From Roseiarcus sp963781895 (lineage in GTDB: Bacteria; Pseudomonadota; Alphaproteobacteria; Rhizobiales; Beijerinckiaceae), in the NCBI GenBank assembly GCA_963781895.1, contig CAWAIM010000055.1, positions 5,454 to 69,453 of the forward strand: a stretch of 64,000 nucleotides of DNA, in the 5' to 3' direction. Shown here in pieces: positions 1 to 9,207 of the stretch. Below the pieces are notes generated by a model. It was not told where the DNA came from. It worked only from the letters and a program-made list of their open reading frames with translations, and made no database searches. The position numbers were made by a program, and so were the translations under genes. Positions within the stretch are counted from its first letter, which is position 1. Every line of letters starts with the position of its first letter.

Positions 1-1092
1 GCGCTTACGTCGTCGCCCGCAATACGGCGTTCACCTTTAAAGGCAAGCCGCTCGACGTGAAGACGATCGGGCGCGAGTTGAATGTGCGGTATGTTCTCGA
101 GGGCAGCGTGCAACGCGGCGGAAACCGGATGCGCGTCAACGTGCAGCTCATCGACGCCGAAACGGGCAGTCATCTGTGGGCCGAGCGGTTCGATAAACCT
201 CTGGCCGATCTCTTCGACATGCAGGATGAACTCGTCGCGCGCCTGGCAAGCGCCCTGAACACCGAACTCGTCGCCAGCGAGGCCCGGCGCGCCGAGCGGA
301 CCCCAGGCCCCGAACTCGATGGACCTCTATTTTCAGGGGATGGCTTGCCTCAGCAGGGCTACGACCCCTGAAAATGTAGCCCGGGCGGGAACGTATTTCG
401 ATCGCGCGCTCACCGCCGATCCCGACAATGTAGAGGCGCTCATTGGATCGGCGCGCGTGGACGTGGCCGCAGGCGCAATGGCCTTTTCGACCGATCCATT
501 CGCGGCCTTCGCGGCGGCCGAAACGAAATTGATCGAAGCCTTGTCCTCGGTCCCGGACCATGCGCGCGGCCATATGTTGTTAGGAGCAGTTAACATATGG
601 ACCAAGCGCGCTGCTCAGGGTATCGCCCAATGCGAACATGCGTTGGAACTGGATCGAAATCTCGCCCATGCCCATGCCACTATCGGAATGGGAAAGCTGC
701 TCATCGGTTGCGCCGAAGAAACAGAGGCTCACATTGGCGAGGCACTGCGCCTTAGTCCACGCGATTCGCTGGCTTACGTCTGGATGACCAATGCGGGCAT
801 CGCGAAGGACCTGCTCGGCCTTTCGGACCAAGCGGTCGCATGGTTTCGACGGGCGATCGAGTCCAATCGAAATTATCCTCTTTCACACTTCGCGTTGGCC
901 ACTGCCCTCGCGCAGCTTGATCGCCTTGACGAGGCGCGTTCCGCCGTTAAGGCCGGTCTTGCCCTCGATCCGGCCTTCTCCATCTCCCGCGCCCGCGCCG
1001 CTTGGACCGCGGTTAGCAACGACCCGACGTATCTGGCTTGGGCCGCGCGCATTTTCGACGGCATGCGCAAGGCCGGAGTCCCCGAACAATGA
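1..1092 (+). pseudogene. Cyclase-TolB-TPR protein, copy A: 5'-truncated and frameshifted
   Basis: This is the C-terminal part of a protein of the same family as the intact copy at 4241-6022; the start lies before the window. The visible part begins inside the TolB/FlgO-like domain (VARNTAFTFKGKPLDVKT read from base 3) and runs into TPR-like repeats ending in KAGVPEQ. Compared with the intact copy there is one extra base near 300-318: the upstream frame stops at 371, and the TPR part continues in the next frame from MDLYFQGMACLSR. The stop overlaps the start of copy B as ATGA at 1089-1092. A real pseudogene and a sequencing error are both possible. Confidence 0.8.
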
Positions 1093-2871
1093 CCGCCGCC
1101 CGCCGCCTCGCCGCGATCCTCGCCGCCGACGTGGTCGGCTACTCGCGGCTCATGGGCGAGGACGAGGCGGGGACGGCGCGGGCGGTGCTGGAGCATCGCG
1201 AGGCGGCGACGCCGATCGTACAGTCGTTTGGCGGACGGCTCGTCAAAACGATGGGCGATGGCGTGCTGCTGGAGTTTCCCTCCATTGTCGCGGCCGTCGA
1301 ATGCGCGATTGCGATCCAGAACATGATGGCCGAGCGTAACGCCGATACGTCGAAGGAAAAACGCATCCTCTATCGCATCGGCGTGAACCTCGGCGACGTG
1401 CTCATCGAGGGCGACGACATCCTCGGCGACGGCGTCAATATCGCGGCGCGGCTGGAGGGGATCGCAGAGCCCGGCGGGATTTGTCTTTCCGGAGGGGCCT
1501 ACGATCACGTCCGAGGCCGGGTCGGCGCCCATTTCGTCGATCTCGGCCTGAAAGAGCTGAAGAACATCGCCGAGCCGATCCGGGTCTATTCGCTCGACAG
1601 CGGCGCGCCGGCGCAAGCGAAGCCCGCGCTGGCCCCGGCGCCTGCAAAATCCGGCCCACCACGGCTCTCGATCGTCGTTCTGCCGTTCGCCAACATCGGC
1701 GGCGACCCGGAACAGGAGCATTTCGTCGACGGCGTCACCGAGAGCCTCACCACCGACCTTTCGCGGATACGAGGCGCGGTCGTGATCGCCCGCAACACGG
1801 CGTTCACATACAAGGCCAAAACGCTCGACGTGAAGACGATCGGGCGCGAACTGAACGTTCGCTATGTCCTCGAAGGCAGCGTCCAGCGCGGCGGCAACCG
1901 CATGCGGGTCAACGTCCAGCTCATCGACGCCGAAACAGGCAGTCATCTCTGGGCCGAGCGGTTCGACAAGCCCCTCGCCGATCTCTTCGACATGCAGGAC
2001 GAAATCGTCGCGCGGCTCGCCAATACGCTTGACGCGCAGTTGAGAAGCGCCGAGGCGCGACGCGCGGAACGGGCTCCGAACCCCGACTCGATGGACCTCT
2101 ATTCTCAAGGTCTGGCTTGGCGCAATAAGGGCTTCACCCCTGTCAATGTCGCGCGAGCGCGCAGCTTTTACGATCGCGCGCTCACCGCCGATCCCGACAA
2201 TGTCGAGGCGCTCGTTGGATCGGCTGCGACGGACATGAGCGACGGCGCAATGTCTTTTGTGCCCGATCCCAACGCGGCCTTCGCTGCCGCCGAAGCGAAA
2301 CTAACCAAGGTCTTGTCGTCGGTCCCGGACCATGCGCGCGGCCATATGTTTTTGGGGTTTGTCGAGATATGCACCAAGCGCGCTGCGGACGGCATCGCCC
2401 AATGTGAGCATGCTCTGGCGTTGGATCGAAATCTCGCCCAAGCCCATGCCATGATCGGACTTGGCAAGATATATATCGGTCGCGCCGAAGAAACAGAGGC
2501 TCGCGTCGGTGAGGCCCTGCGCCTCAGTCCGCGCGATACGTTGGCATTCACCTGGATGGATATCGCGGGCACGGCGAAGAACTCCACCTCGGCATTTGGG
2601 AGCAGGCGACCGCTTGGTTTCGGCGGGCGATCGAGGCCAACCGAAATTTCCCGCTCCAGCATTTTGTCGTTGGGCACCGCCCTGGCGCAGCTTGGCCGAC
2701 TTGACGAGGCGCGTTCCGCGGTCAAGGCCGGTCTCGCGCTCAACCCGACCTTCACTGTCTCCCGCGCCCGCGCCACTCGGTCGGAGCGAATGTCCGACGA
2801 TCGGACGTTCCAGGCCCAGCTCGAGCCCGATTATCGATGGCCTGCGCAAGGCCGGGGTCCCCGAGTCATGA
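1089..2871 (+). pseudogene. Adenylate/guanylate cyclase-TolB-TPR protein, copy B, with several indels
   Basis: Starts at the ATGA overlap with copy A. The N-terminal class III cyclase domain (about residues 1-180) keeps the metal-binding aspartates in LAADVVGYSRL and KTMGDGVLLEF and the NIAARLEG motif. A TolB/FlgO-like domain (SIVVLPFANIGG) and TPR-like repeats follow. Alignment with the other copies shows a missing base near 2582 (KN then out of frame), a compensating extra base near 2670 (frame restored at TALAQLGRLDEARSAV), and another extra base near 2833. Without the last indel the protein would end in GLRKAGVPES at 2871; as sequenced the frame runs on to 3209. It probably once made cAMP or a related nucleotide under control of the C-terminal domains. 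Confidence 0.75.
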
Positions 2872-2896
2872 CCGCGACCCGCCGCCTCCGTGGCGG

Positions 2897-3207
2897 ATCC
2901 TCCCCTGCGAAGCGGGGGAGGGGGACCGCGCTGCAGCGCGGTGGTGGGGGTCTCGACCGCGAGCCGAGCGTTCGCGCAATAAAAATCGAGCATGGTGGGT
3001 CCGATCGGATGCCGGCGGCGAAAGACCGGCATCCCGACGCGCGCTTGCGCAATCGGCTCGACAATCGCGCTTCCGGCGGCGACAGATTGCGGCGAAGGCG
3101 CCGGGCGTCGGCGATGGTTTCCTTGGGCGCTCTTGATCGGATTGTCGCTGGCCCCCTCCACCGCCCTCCGGACGGTCCCCCTCCCCCGCAAAGAAGCGGG
3201 GGAGGAT
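2897..3207 (-). mobile_element. DUF559 mini-element 1 (inverted repeats around a truncated DUF559 gene)
   Basis: A 311-bp unit. Both ends are G/C-rich hairpins of type CCTCCCC..GCGGGGGAGG, and the two ends are inverted copies of each other over about 50 bp. Between them the minus strand encodes the first half of a DUF559 (Vsr-like nuclease fold) protein: RRLRRNLSPPEARLSSRL, then TMLDFYCANARLAVE. It stops being DUF559 immediately after the conserved VE and runs into the repeat. It sits after about ten codons (2868-2896) of a new cyclase copy, splitting it. A nearly identical unit is at 6046-6359. It looks like a non-autonomous internal-deletion derivative; the intact gene of this type is at 51675. 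Confidence 0.7.
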
Positions 3208-3248
3208 GAGAAGCCTTCCCCGGCTTCCTCTCCGCTGCGCATGGCCGC

Positions 3249-3455
3249 TCGAGCCCATTCTCGAAGGCCTGCGCAAGGCCGTGGTCCCCGAGCAATGACC
3301 GCCGCCCGCCGCCTCGCCGTAATCCTCGCCGTCGACGTCGTCGGCTACAGCTTGCGGCGACAAGGATCGCACCTTGTCTCGCCTGCGGGGATTGCGCAGC
3401 AACCTGATCGATCCGGCGATCGACGTCCACCACGGGCGGATCGTCAAGCGGCAAG
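3249..3455 (+). pseudogene. Cyclase-array debris: a TPR tail and a cyclase head
   Basis: Bases 3249-3298 encode a family C-terminus (EPILEGLRKAVVPEQ, stop) that overlaps by ATGA with a new start at 3295, MTAARRLAVILAVDVVGYS. After about 20 codons a deletion joins this to sequence matching the region around residues 28-54 of the intact copy (GGATTGCGCAGCAACCTGAT, then CCACGGGCGGATCGTCAAG). The toxin-antitoxin pair starts soon afterwards. These are leftovers of at least two further array members. The join of a copy-B-like head to copy-E-like sequence suggests recombination between paralogues. Confidence 0.65.
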
Positions 3456-3505
3456 TCCCTCGGGCGCGCCGGTCCGACTGGACTCCGCAGCCAAAGATCG
3501 TTATG

Positions 3506-3520
3506 TGACTATAGTAGTCA
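3506..3520. promoter_or_regulatory. Inverted repeat, probable toxin-antitoxin operator
   Basis: TGACTA-TAG-TAGTCA is a perfect 6-bp inverted repeat with a 3-bp spacer, ending one base before the antitoxin ATG. Phd/YefM-type antitoxins repress their own promoters through short palindromes of this kind. Its role here is inferred from sequence and position only. Confidence 0.5.
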
Positions 3521-3521
3521 T

Positions 3522-3782
3522 ATGCAGGGCGAAACGACCGTGCGGGACATTCAGCTCAAGGACGCCAAAGCGTCGCTGTCGCGTCTGGTCGATGGCGCGC
3601 TGCGAGGCGAGGAATTCGCCATTACCCGGCATGGGCGCAAGCAGGCTGTCGTCATTTCCTGGGCGGCCTGGGAGCGCCTCTCGAACGTTCCCAGTTTTGG
3701 GCGTTTGCTCGCCTCCGCGCCGATCGAGAAGGGCGATATTCCCGGTCGAGATCCGGCTCCGAGCCGCGACGCCGATTTATGA
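3522..3782 (+). CDS. Type II antitoxin, Phd/YefM family
   Basis: 86 residues. The N-terminal part (VRDIQLKDAKASLSRLVD, GEEFAITRHGRKQAVVIS) is the usual Phd/YefM DNA-binding and dimerisation fold, in which the antitoxin helps silence its own promoter. The C-terminal 30 residues would be the toxin-binding tail. The ATG at 3522 directly follows a palindrome; a GTG at 3540 is an alternative start. The stop overlaps the downstream toxin start as ATGA, so translation is coupled. The pair lies between fragments of the cyclase array and was probably acquired there. Confidence 0.85.
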   Translation: MQGETTVRDIQLKDAKASLSRLVDGALRGEEFAITRHGRKQAVVISWAAWERLSNVPSFGRLLASAPIEKGDIPGRDPAPSRDADL

Positions 3783-4240
3783 ACTATCTTCTCGACACGA
3801 GTGTCATTTCCGCCGTCGCTCCGACAAGGAAGGATCGTCCGGCCGCTCTCGTCGAGTGGCTCGACCTGGCTTCGAGCCGCCTCTATCTCTCGGTTGTAAC
3901 GGCGGCCGAGGTCAGCGACGGAATCGCCAAAGCCGCGCGGGAGGGCGCCGCGCACAAAGCCGCGAATCTCAAGGACTGGTGGGACGCGGTCGAGCATCTT
4001 TACCGCGACCGCATCCTGCCATTCGACGTTCGCGCGGCGCATATCGCAGGAAACATGAGGGACGCCGCGCGCGGCGCCGGCCACGATCCCGGCTTCGCCA
4101 ACATTGTCATCGCCGCGACGGCCGCGGCCCATGGATTGACGGTCCTTACGAGCAACGTCAAGCATTTCCGGCCGGTCGCGGATTTGGTGATGAACCCTTT
4201 CGAGGGCCTGCCGCCTCTAACCGGGGGCCACGAGCGTTGA
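3779..4240 (+). CDS. Type II toxin, PIN-domain ribonuclease (VapC family)
   Basis: 153 residues. It begins MNYLLDTSVISAV, with the first acidic residue of a PIN domain at D6. TAAEVSDGI carries the second conserved acidic position, and DPGFANIVIAATAAAHGLTV carries the last ones, followed by the typical LTSNVKHF. PIN toxins cut RNA, often tRNA or rRNA, and are neutralised by the antitoxin encoded just upstream. Here the partner is a Phd/YefM-type protein. The stop at 4238-4240 is directly followed by the start of the intact cyclase with no spacer. Confidence 0.88.
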   Translation: MNYLLDTSVISAVAPTRKDRPAALVEWLDLASSRLYLSVVTAAEVSDGIAKAAREGAAHKAANLKDWWDAVEHLYRDRILPFDVRAAHIAGNMRDAARGAGHDPGFANIVIAATAAAHGLTVLTSNVKHFRPVADLVMNPFEGLPPLTGGHER

Positions 4241-6022
4241 ATGTCCGAAACCCGCAAACTCGCAGCGATTCTGGTGGCCGACGTGGTCGGCTACAGCCGG
4301 CTCGCGGGAGCCGATGAAGAGCGCACGCTGGCCCGGCTGCGGGGATTGCAGAGCGATCTGTTCGATCCGGCCATCGACGTCCACCACGGGCGCATCGTCA
4401 AGCGCACCGGCGACGGCAGCCTGATCGAATTCCGCAGCGTGGTCGACGCGGTGCGCTGTGCGATCGAGGTGCAGACCGGCATGGTCGAGCGCAACGCAGG
4501 CTTAGCCCCCGAGCGCCGCATCGAGTTCCGCGTCGGCATTCATCTGGGCGACGTGGTCGAGGAGGCTGACGGCGACCTGATGGGCGACGGCGTCAATATC
4601 GCCGCGCGCCTCGAAGGCGTAGCGAAGCCCGGGTCGATCTGTCTCTCCGAGCAAGCCTACTGGCAGGTCAAGCAGCGGCTCGATCTGGCGGTCACTGATC
4701 TCGGTCCGACCCGGCTCAAGAACATCGCCGAGCCGGTCCGGGTCTATGCGCTCGACGTCGGCCAGCCGGCGCAGGCGAAGCCCGCGCCGGCCCCAGCGCC
4801 GGAAAGATCCGCCCCGCCGCGCCTCTCGATCGTCGTTCTGCCGTTCGCCAATATCGGCGGCGGCGAGGAGCAGGAGCCTTTCGTCGACGGGGTCACGGAG
4901 AGCCTGACGACCGACCTCTCGCGCATACGGGGCGCGATCGTGATCGCCCGCAACACGGCGTTCACCTACAAAGGCAAGCCGGTCGACGTGAAGGCCATCG
5001 GGCGCGAATTGAACGTCCGCTACGTTCTCGAAGGCAGCGTTCAGCGCGGCGGAAACCGCATGCGCGTCAACGTGCAGCTCATCGACGCCGAAACGGGCAG
5101 TCACCTCTGGGCCGAGCGGTTCGACAAGCCCCTCGCCGACCTGTTCGACATGCAGGACGAAATCGTCGCCCGCCTAGCGGGCGCGCTGAACACAGAACTC
5201 ATCGCCGCCGAGGCCCGGCGCGCCGAGCGAATGCCCACCCCCAACTCGATGGACCTTTATTTTCAGGGTTTGGCTTGGTTCTCCAAGGGTCTGACCCCTC
5301 ATAATATGGTGCGAGCGCGCAACTTTTTCGATCGCGCGCTCATCGCCGATCCCGACAATGTCGACGCGCTGATTGGAGTGGCGGGCGCGGAGGCGATCGA
5401 GGGCGTGAATTCCTTTGTGACCGATCCCGTGGCGTCCTTTGCTGCGGCCGAAGCAAAGTTGACCAAAGCCCTGTCGTCGGTCCCGGACCACGCCGTTGGC
5501 CATATGTGGCTAGGACTTGTCTACATATGGACGAAGCGTGCTGCTGAGGGCATTGCCAAATGCGAACACGCGTTGGCGCTGGATCGAAATCTCGCGAGAG
5601 CCGAAGGCGCTATCGCATTTGGCAAGATAAATATGGGTCGCGCCGAAGAAACAGAGGCTCACATTGCCGAGGCCCTGCGCCTCAGCCCGCGCGATACGAC
5701 GGCTTTCGTCTGGATGACTCACGTGGGCCTGGCGAAGAACCTTCTGGGGAGTTGGGAGCAGGCGGCAGCGTGGTGTCGACGTGCGATCGAGGCGAACCCA
5801 AACTATCCTAGAGCGTATTTTCAGCTGGCCCTCGCCCTCGCGCAGCTTGGCCGACTCGACGAAGCGCATTCCTCGGTCAAAGCCGGTATCGCGATCAACC
5901 CGTCCTTCACCGTCTCTCGCGCCCGCGTCGACTGGACGGCGCTGAGCGACGACCCGACGTATCTGGCCCAGCTCGAGCCTATTTTCGATGGCCTGCGCAA
6001 GGCCGGAGTCCCCGAACAATGA
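4241..6022 (+). CDS. Adenylate/guanylate cyclase with TolB-like and TPR domains, intact copy E
   Basis: 593 residues, the only uninterrupted member of the array. The class III cyclase domain (about 1-180) has metal-binding D14 in LVADVVGYSRL and D58 in KRTGDGSLIEF, then GDGVNIAARLEG with the catalytic Asn/Arg. A Pro/Ala linker leads to a TolB/FlgO-like domain (about 195-320; LSIVVLPFANIGG, YVLEGSVQRGG) and TPR-like helices to the end. No transmembrane segment is obvious. The cyclase domain differs clearly from copy B, whereas the TolB and TPR parts are nearly the same, so the gene is a mosaic. The stop overlaps a further cyclase start at 6019. Expected product is cAMP; the signal sensed is unknown. 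Confidence 0.88.
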   Translation: MSETRKLAAILVADVVGYSRLAGADEERTLARLRGLQSDLFDPAIDVHHGRIVKRTGDGSLIEFRSVVDAVRCAIEVQTGMVERNAGLAPERRIEFRVGIHLGDVVEEADGDLMGDGVNIAARLEGVAKPGSICLSEQAYWQVKQRLDLAVTDLGPTRLKNIAEPVRVYALDVGQPAQAKPAPAPAPERSAPPRLSIVVLPFANIGGGEEQEPFVDGVTESLTTDLSRIRGAIVIARNTAFTYKGKPVDVKAIGRELNVRYVLEGSVQRGGNRMRVNVQLIDAETGSHLWAERFDKPLADLFDMQDEIVARLAGALNTELIAAEARRAERMPTPNSMDLYFQGLAWFSKGLTPHNMVRARNFFDRALIADPDNVDALIGVAGAEAIEGVNSFVTDPVASFAAAEAKLTKALSSVPDHAVGHMWLGLVYIWTKRAAEGIAKCEHALALDRNLARAEGAIAFGKINMGRAEETEAHIAEALRLSPRDTTAFVWMTHVGLAKNLLGSWEQAAAWCRRAIEANPNYPRAYFQLALALAQLGRLDEAHSSVKAGIAINPSFTVSRARVDWTALSDDPTYLAQLEPIFDGLRKAGVPEQ

Positions 6023-6045
6023 CCGCCGCCCGCCGTCTCGCCGCG

Positions 6046-6359
6046 ATCCTCCCCTGCGAAGCGGGGGAGGCGGGACCGCGCTGCAGCGCGGTGGCGGGGT
6101 CTCGACCGCGAGCCGAGCTTTCGCGCAATAAAAATCGAGCACGGTGGGTCCGATCGGATGCTGACGGCGAAAGACCGGCATCCCCGAGGCGCGCTTGCGC
6201 AATCGGCTCCACAATCGCGCTTCCGGCGGCGACAGATCGCGGCGAAGGCGCCGGGCGTCGGCGATGGTTTCCTTGGGCGCTCTCATGATCGGTTTGGCGC
6301 TGGCCCCCTCCACCGCCCTCCGGGCGGTCCCCCTCCCCCGCAAAGCAGCGGGGGAGGAT
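6046..6359 (-). mobile_element. DUF559 mini-element 2, interrupting the head of a further cyclase copy
   Basis: A 314-bp near-duplicate of the unit at 2897-3207 with the same hairpin ends in inverted orientation. The minus strand reads RRLRRDLSPPEARLWSRL, then TVLDFYCAKARLAVE, and then enters the terminal repeat, so only the 5' half of the DUF559 gene is present. It follows nine codons of a new cyclase (6019-6045, MTAARRLAAIL), the same junction as mini-element 1. That fits either duplication of cyclase start plus element together, or repeated insertion into one target. No cyclase sequence resumes on the far side; a GST gene follows. Confidence 0.7.
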
Positions 6360-6403
6360 GAGCGCCATCTGAGTCTGGCCGCCCGCGGGAGCGATTTCCC
6401 GGA

Positions 6404-7006
6404 TCAGCCCTGAAAGCGCGTGGCCTCGAAACTCGGGGTCGCGGCGGCGAAAGCGTCGAGCCATTTGACGAGGCGCGGGTGGTCTTTGCGCCAGGCCCCC
6501 TCGAACCGCAGATCGAGATAGCCGAGCGCCGCGGCGAGCGCGATCGACCCGATATCGCCGAAGGCGGCCGGCGGCGCGGCTTCCGCGGCGCGAAGGCTGC
6601 GCGCGATCTTGTCGGCCTGATAGGCGACCCATTTCTGCGAGCGCTCCTGGGGTTCGCGGAACAGGACTTCATAGCGTTGCAGCACCGCGGCTTCGGCAAT
6701 TCCGTCGCCGAGCGCTTGCAGGGTGAGCGCGCGGAAGCGCGCCTGCGGCTCGCTCGGGATGACCTTTCCTCCGCCGGCCAGCCAGTCGAGATATTCGGCG
6801 ATGACGGCGCTGTCGAACAGGACCTCGCCGTTCTCCAGAACCAAGGCCGGGATCTTGCCGAGCGGGTTCTGCGCCCTCAGCGGATCCTTCGGGTCGTTGG
6901 TGTCGGCGGGGGAAATTTCGATCCGGCCTTCCAGACCGAGCACGGATGCGGCGATCCGCACCTTGCGAACGAACGGCGAGGCGCCCGCCGAGCGAAGGAC
7001 CAGCAT
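6404..7006 (-). CDS. Glutathione S-transferase family protein
   Basis: 200 residues. The N-terminal thioredoxin-like domain begins MLVLRSAGASPFVRKVRIAA, with the active-site serine expected in SPFVRK. NPLGKIPAL contains the cis-proline and FDSAVIAEYLD the glutathione-binding acidic/serine pair. The rest is the helical C-terminal domain. The likely role is conjugation of glutathione to electrophiles or peroxide detoxification in the cytoplasm; the substrate is unknown. It is convergent with the cyclase array and divergent from trxB across a 157-bp gap. Confidence 0.88.
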   Translation of the reverse strand: MLVLRSAGASPFVRKVRIAASVLGLEGRIEISPADTNDPKDPLRAQNPLGKIPALVLENGEVLFDSAVIAEYLDWLAGGGKVIPSEPQARFRALTLQALGDGIAEAAVLQRYEVLFREPQERSQKWVAYQADKIARSLRAAEAAPPAAFGDIGSIALAAALGYLDLRFEGAWRKDHPRLVKWLDAFAAATPSFEATRFQG

Positions 7007-7163
7007 CGATGTCTCCTTGGGACTAGGGGGATGACGACAATTCCTGGGCGCTGAGAGCGCCGCCGCCGTTGTAGCTCAATCGCGCGCCCCATATAAAGGC
7101 GTAAAACCCGAAACCCTCGGCCGCGGCTCGCCGCCGCCGAAGCCAGCGCAACAGGGGGTCGAT

Positions 7164-8141
7164 TTGACTTCGTCGGAAATCACGCGCGAGCGCGTCGTCA
7201 TCATCGGCTCCGGGCCGGCCGGCTACACCGCGGCCATCTACGCCGCCCGCGCGCTGCTGAAGCCGCTGCTGCTGTCCGGGTTCGAAGCGGGCGGCCAGCT
7301 GATGATCACGACCGACGTCGAGAACTATCCCGGTTTCGCCGAGACGATCCAGGGGCCGTGGCTGATGGAGCAGATGCAGGCGCAGGCCGAGCACGTGGGC
7401 GCGCGCGTCGAGAGCGAATATGTCGTGGGGCTCGACCTGAAGAGCCGCCCGTTCGTGGTCCGCTGCGACAGCGGCCGCACGATCGCCGCCGACGCGATCA
7501 TCCTGGCGACGGGCGCCAAGGCCAAATGGCTGGGCCTGCCGGACGAGGACCAGTTCAAGGGCTTCGGCCTGTCGGCCTGCGCGACCTGCGACGGATTTTT
7601 CTTTCGCGGCAAGTCGGTCGCCGTGGTCGGCGGCGGCAATTCCGCGGTCGAGGAGGCGCTGTATCTGTCCAACATCGCCGCCAAGGTCACGGTCCTGCAC
7701 CGTCGCGACTCGTTCCGCGCGGAGAAGATCCTGACCGAGCGGCTGGCCGGCCGGCCGAATGTCGGGGTTCGCTGGAACAGCACGGTCGAGGCGATTTTGG
7801 GCGCGGAAAGCCCGCGCGGCGTCCGCGGTTTGAGGATCAAGGACGTCGTCACCGGCGCGATCGAGGATTTGCCGTTCGACGGCGTGTTCGTCGCCATCGG
7901 ACACGCGCCGGCGACCGACCTCGTGCGCGGACAGCTCGCCTTGAAACCGAATGGATACGTTCAGACGACGCCCGGCTCGACGGCGACCAGCATCGAGGGC
8001 GTGTTCGCCGCCGGCGACGTCGCCGACGACGTCTTCCGCCAGGCGGTGACCGCGGCCGGGCTCGGCTGCATGGCCGCTCTCGAGGCCGAGCGCTGGCTGG
8101 CGGCGCAGGAGCCGGCGCGACAGCAAGAGGCCGCCGAATAG
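7164..8141 (+). CDS. trxB: Thioredoxin-disulfide reductase
   Basis: 325 residues, FAD/NADPH flavoenzyme that reduces thioredoxin. The FAD-binding GSGPAGYTAAIYAAR is near the N-terminus, the redox pair is CATC at residues 139-142 (SACATCDGFF), the NADPH-binding VVGGGNSAVEEAL follows, and the C-terminal FAD motif is GVFAAGDVADDVFRQAVTAA. The start is TTG at 7164 (MTSSEITRERVVIIGSG); no in-frame ATG lies closer to the Rossmann motif. It is followed 74 bp downstream by a LysR regulator, a pairing known in rhizobia, where the regulator responds to redox state. Confidence 0.96.
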   Translation: MTSSEITRERVVIIGSGPAGYTAAIYAARALLKPLLLSGFEAGGQLMITTDVENYPGFAETIQGPWLMEQMQAQAEHVGARVESEYVVGLDLKSRPFVVRCDSGRTIAADAIILATGAKAKWLGLPDEDQFKGFGLSACATCDGFFFRGKSVAVVGGGNSAVEEALYLSNIAAKVTVLHRRDSFRAEKILTERLAGRPNVGVRWNSTVEAILGAESPRGVRGLRIKDVVTGAIEDLPFDGVFVAIGHAPATDLVRGQLALKPNGYVQTTPGSTATSIEGVFAAGDVADDVFRQAVTAAGLGCMAALEAERWLAAQEPARQQEAAE

Positions 8142-8215
8142 AATTGACCGCGCGCCAAACGCCGCCGCGATCCGCGGCGAAGCCATAATCCGGCGCCGGC
8201 CCCGAGGAAACGTCG

Positions 8216-9109
8216 ATGGACTGGGACAAGTTGCGCATTTTTCAGGCGGCCGCCGACGCCGGGTCGTTCACCCACGCCGGCGAGACATTGGGATTGAGCC
8301 AGTCGGCGGTCAGCCGTCAGGTCGGGGCGCTGGAGGCCGATCTCGGCGCGCCGCTGTTTCACCGCCACGCGCGCGGCCTGATCCTGACCGAGCAGGGCGA
8401 CATGCTGCTGAGCGCCGTCCGCGACGTGGTCCTCAAACTCGACGCGGTGCGCTCGCGCCTGATCGACAACCGGGAGAAGCCGCACGGCGAACTGCGCGTC
8501 ACGACGACGCTCGGGCTGGGCGCGAACTGGCTGGCGCCGCGCCTGGGCGAGTTCGTCGAACTCTACCCCGAGGTCAAGCTGCAATTGCTGCTGTCGGACG
8601 CCGATCTCGACCTCGGCATGCGCGAGGCGGACGTCGCGCTGCGCCTGCGCGAGCCGATACAGCCGGATCTGATCCGCCGCCGGCTGTTCACCGTGCATTT
8701 CCACGCCTACGCGTCGGCGGACTATCTCAAGAAACACCCCCAGCCGCGAAGCGTCGAGGATCTCGACGCCCATCATCTGGTCGCTTTTGGAACGTCGACC
8801 GCCACGCATTTCCTTTACGATCTCAACTCGCTCCTGAGGGTCGGGCGCGACCCGAAGAATCCGCGCACGCCGCAGATTTCCGTCAACAATCTCGGAGCGA
8901 TGACGCGCGCGGTGGAGCACGGGGTCGGCATCGCCGTTCTCCCGGACTATTGCGTCCAGCCGGAGTCGGGTCTGGTCCGCCTGCTGCCGCAAGCCGACAT
9001 GCCCGAAATGGACTGTTTCCTGGTCTATCCCGAGGAACTGAAGAATGTCGCCCGCGTGCAGGCCTTTCGCGATTTTCTGATCTCGTCGGCGCAGCGCTGG
9101 CGCTACTGA
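8216..9109 (+). CDS. lsrB: LysR-family regulator, LsrB/VtlR type
   Basis: 297 residues. The N-terminal winged helix (about 1-60) is MDWDKLRIFQAAADAGSFTH then LSQSAVSRQVGALE. The C-terminal part is a periplasmic-binding-like effector domain. Two cysteines are visible in the effector region (DYCVQPE near 246 and MDCFLVY near 266), of interest because rhizobial LsrB has been described as redox-sensing through cysteines. The position immediately after trxB matches lsrB of Sinorhizobium/Agrobacterium and vtlR of Brucella. It probably controls oxidative-stress or envelope genes; the targets here are inferred. Confidence 0.85.
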   Translation: MDWDKLRIFQAAADAGSFTHAGETLGLSQSAVSRQVGALEADLGAPLFHRHARGLILTEQGDMLLSAVRDVVLKLDAVRSRLIDNREKPHGELRVTTTLGLGANWLAPRLGEFVELYPEVKLQLLLSDADLDLGMREADVALRLREPIQPDLIRRRLFTVHFHAYASADYLKKHPQPRSVEDLDAHHLVAFGTSTATHFLYDLNSLLRVGRDPKNPRTPQISVNNLGAMTRAVEHGVGIAVLPDYCVQPESGLVRLLPQADMPEMDCFLVYPEELKNVARVQAFRDFLISSAQRWRY

Positions 9110-9207
9110 AGCCAGGCGCTTCGACGGTCGCGGGGTTTGGAGCGCGATCGAGCGCGGACTATCGAGTGAGGCGGGCCTCGGCCCGCCCCGTCCGCCGCCC
9201 GCGCGCC

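Noticed and set aside
2872..3209. C-terminal extension of cyclase copy B
   Set aside because: The frame runs on only because of an indel near 2833. The extension is DUF559-element sequence in a non-coding frame, and the true end in family terms is 2871.
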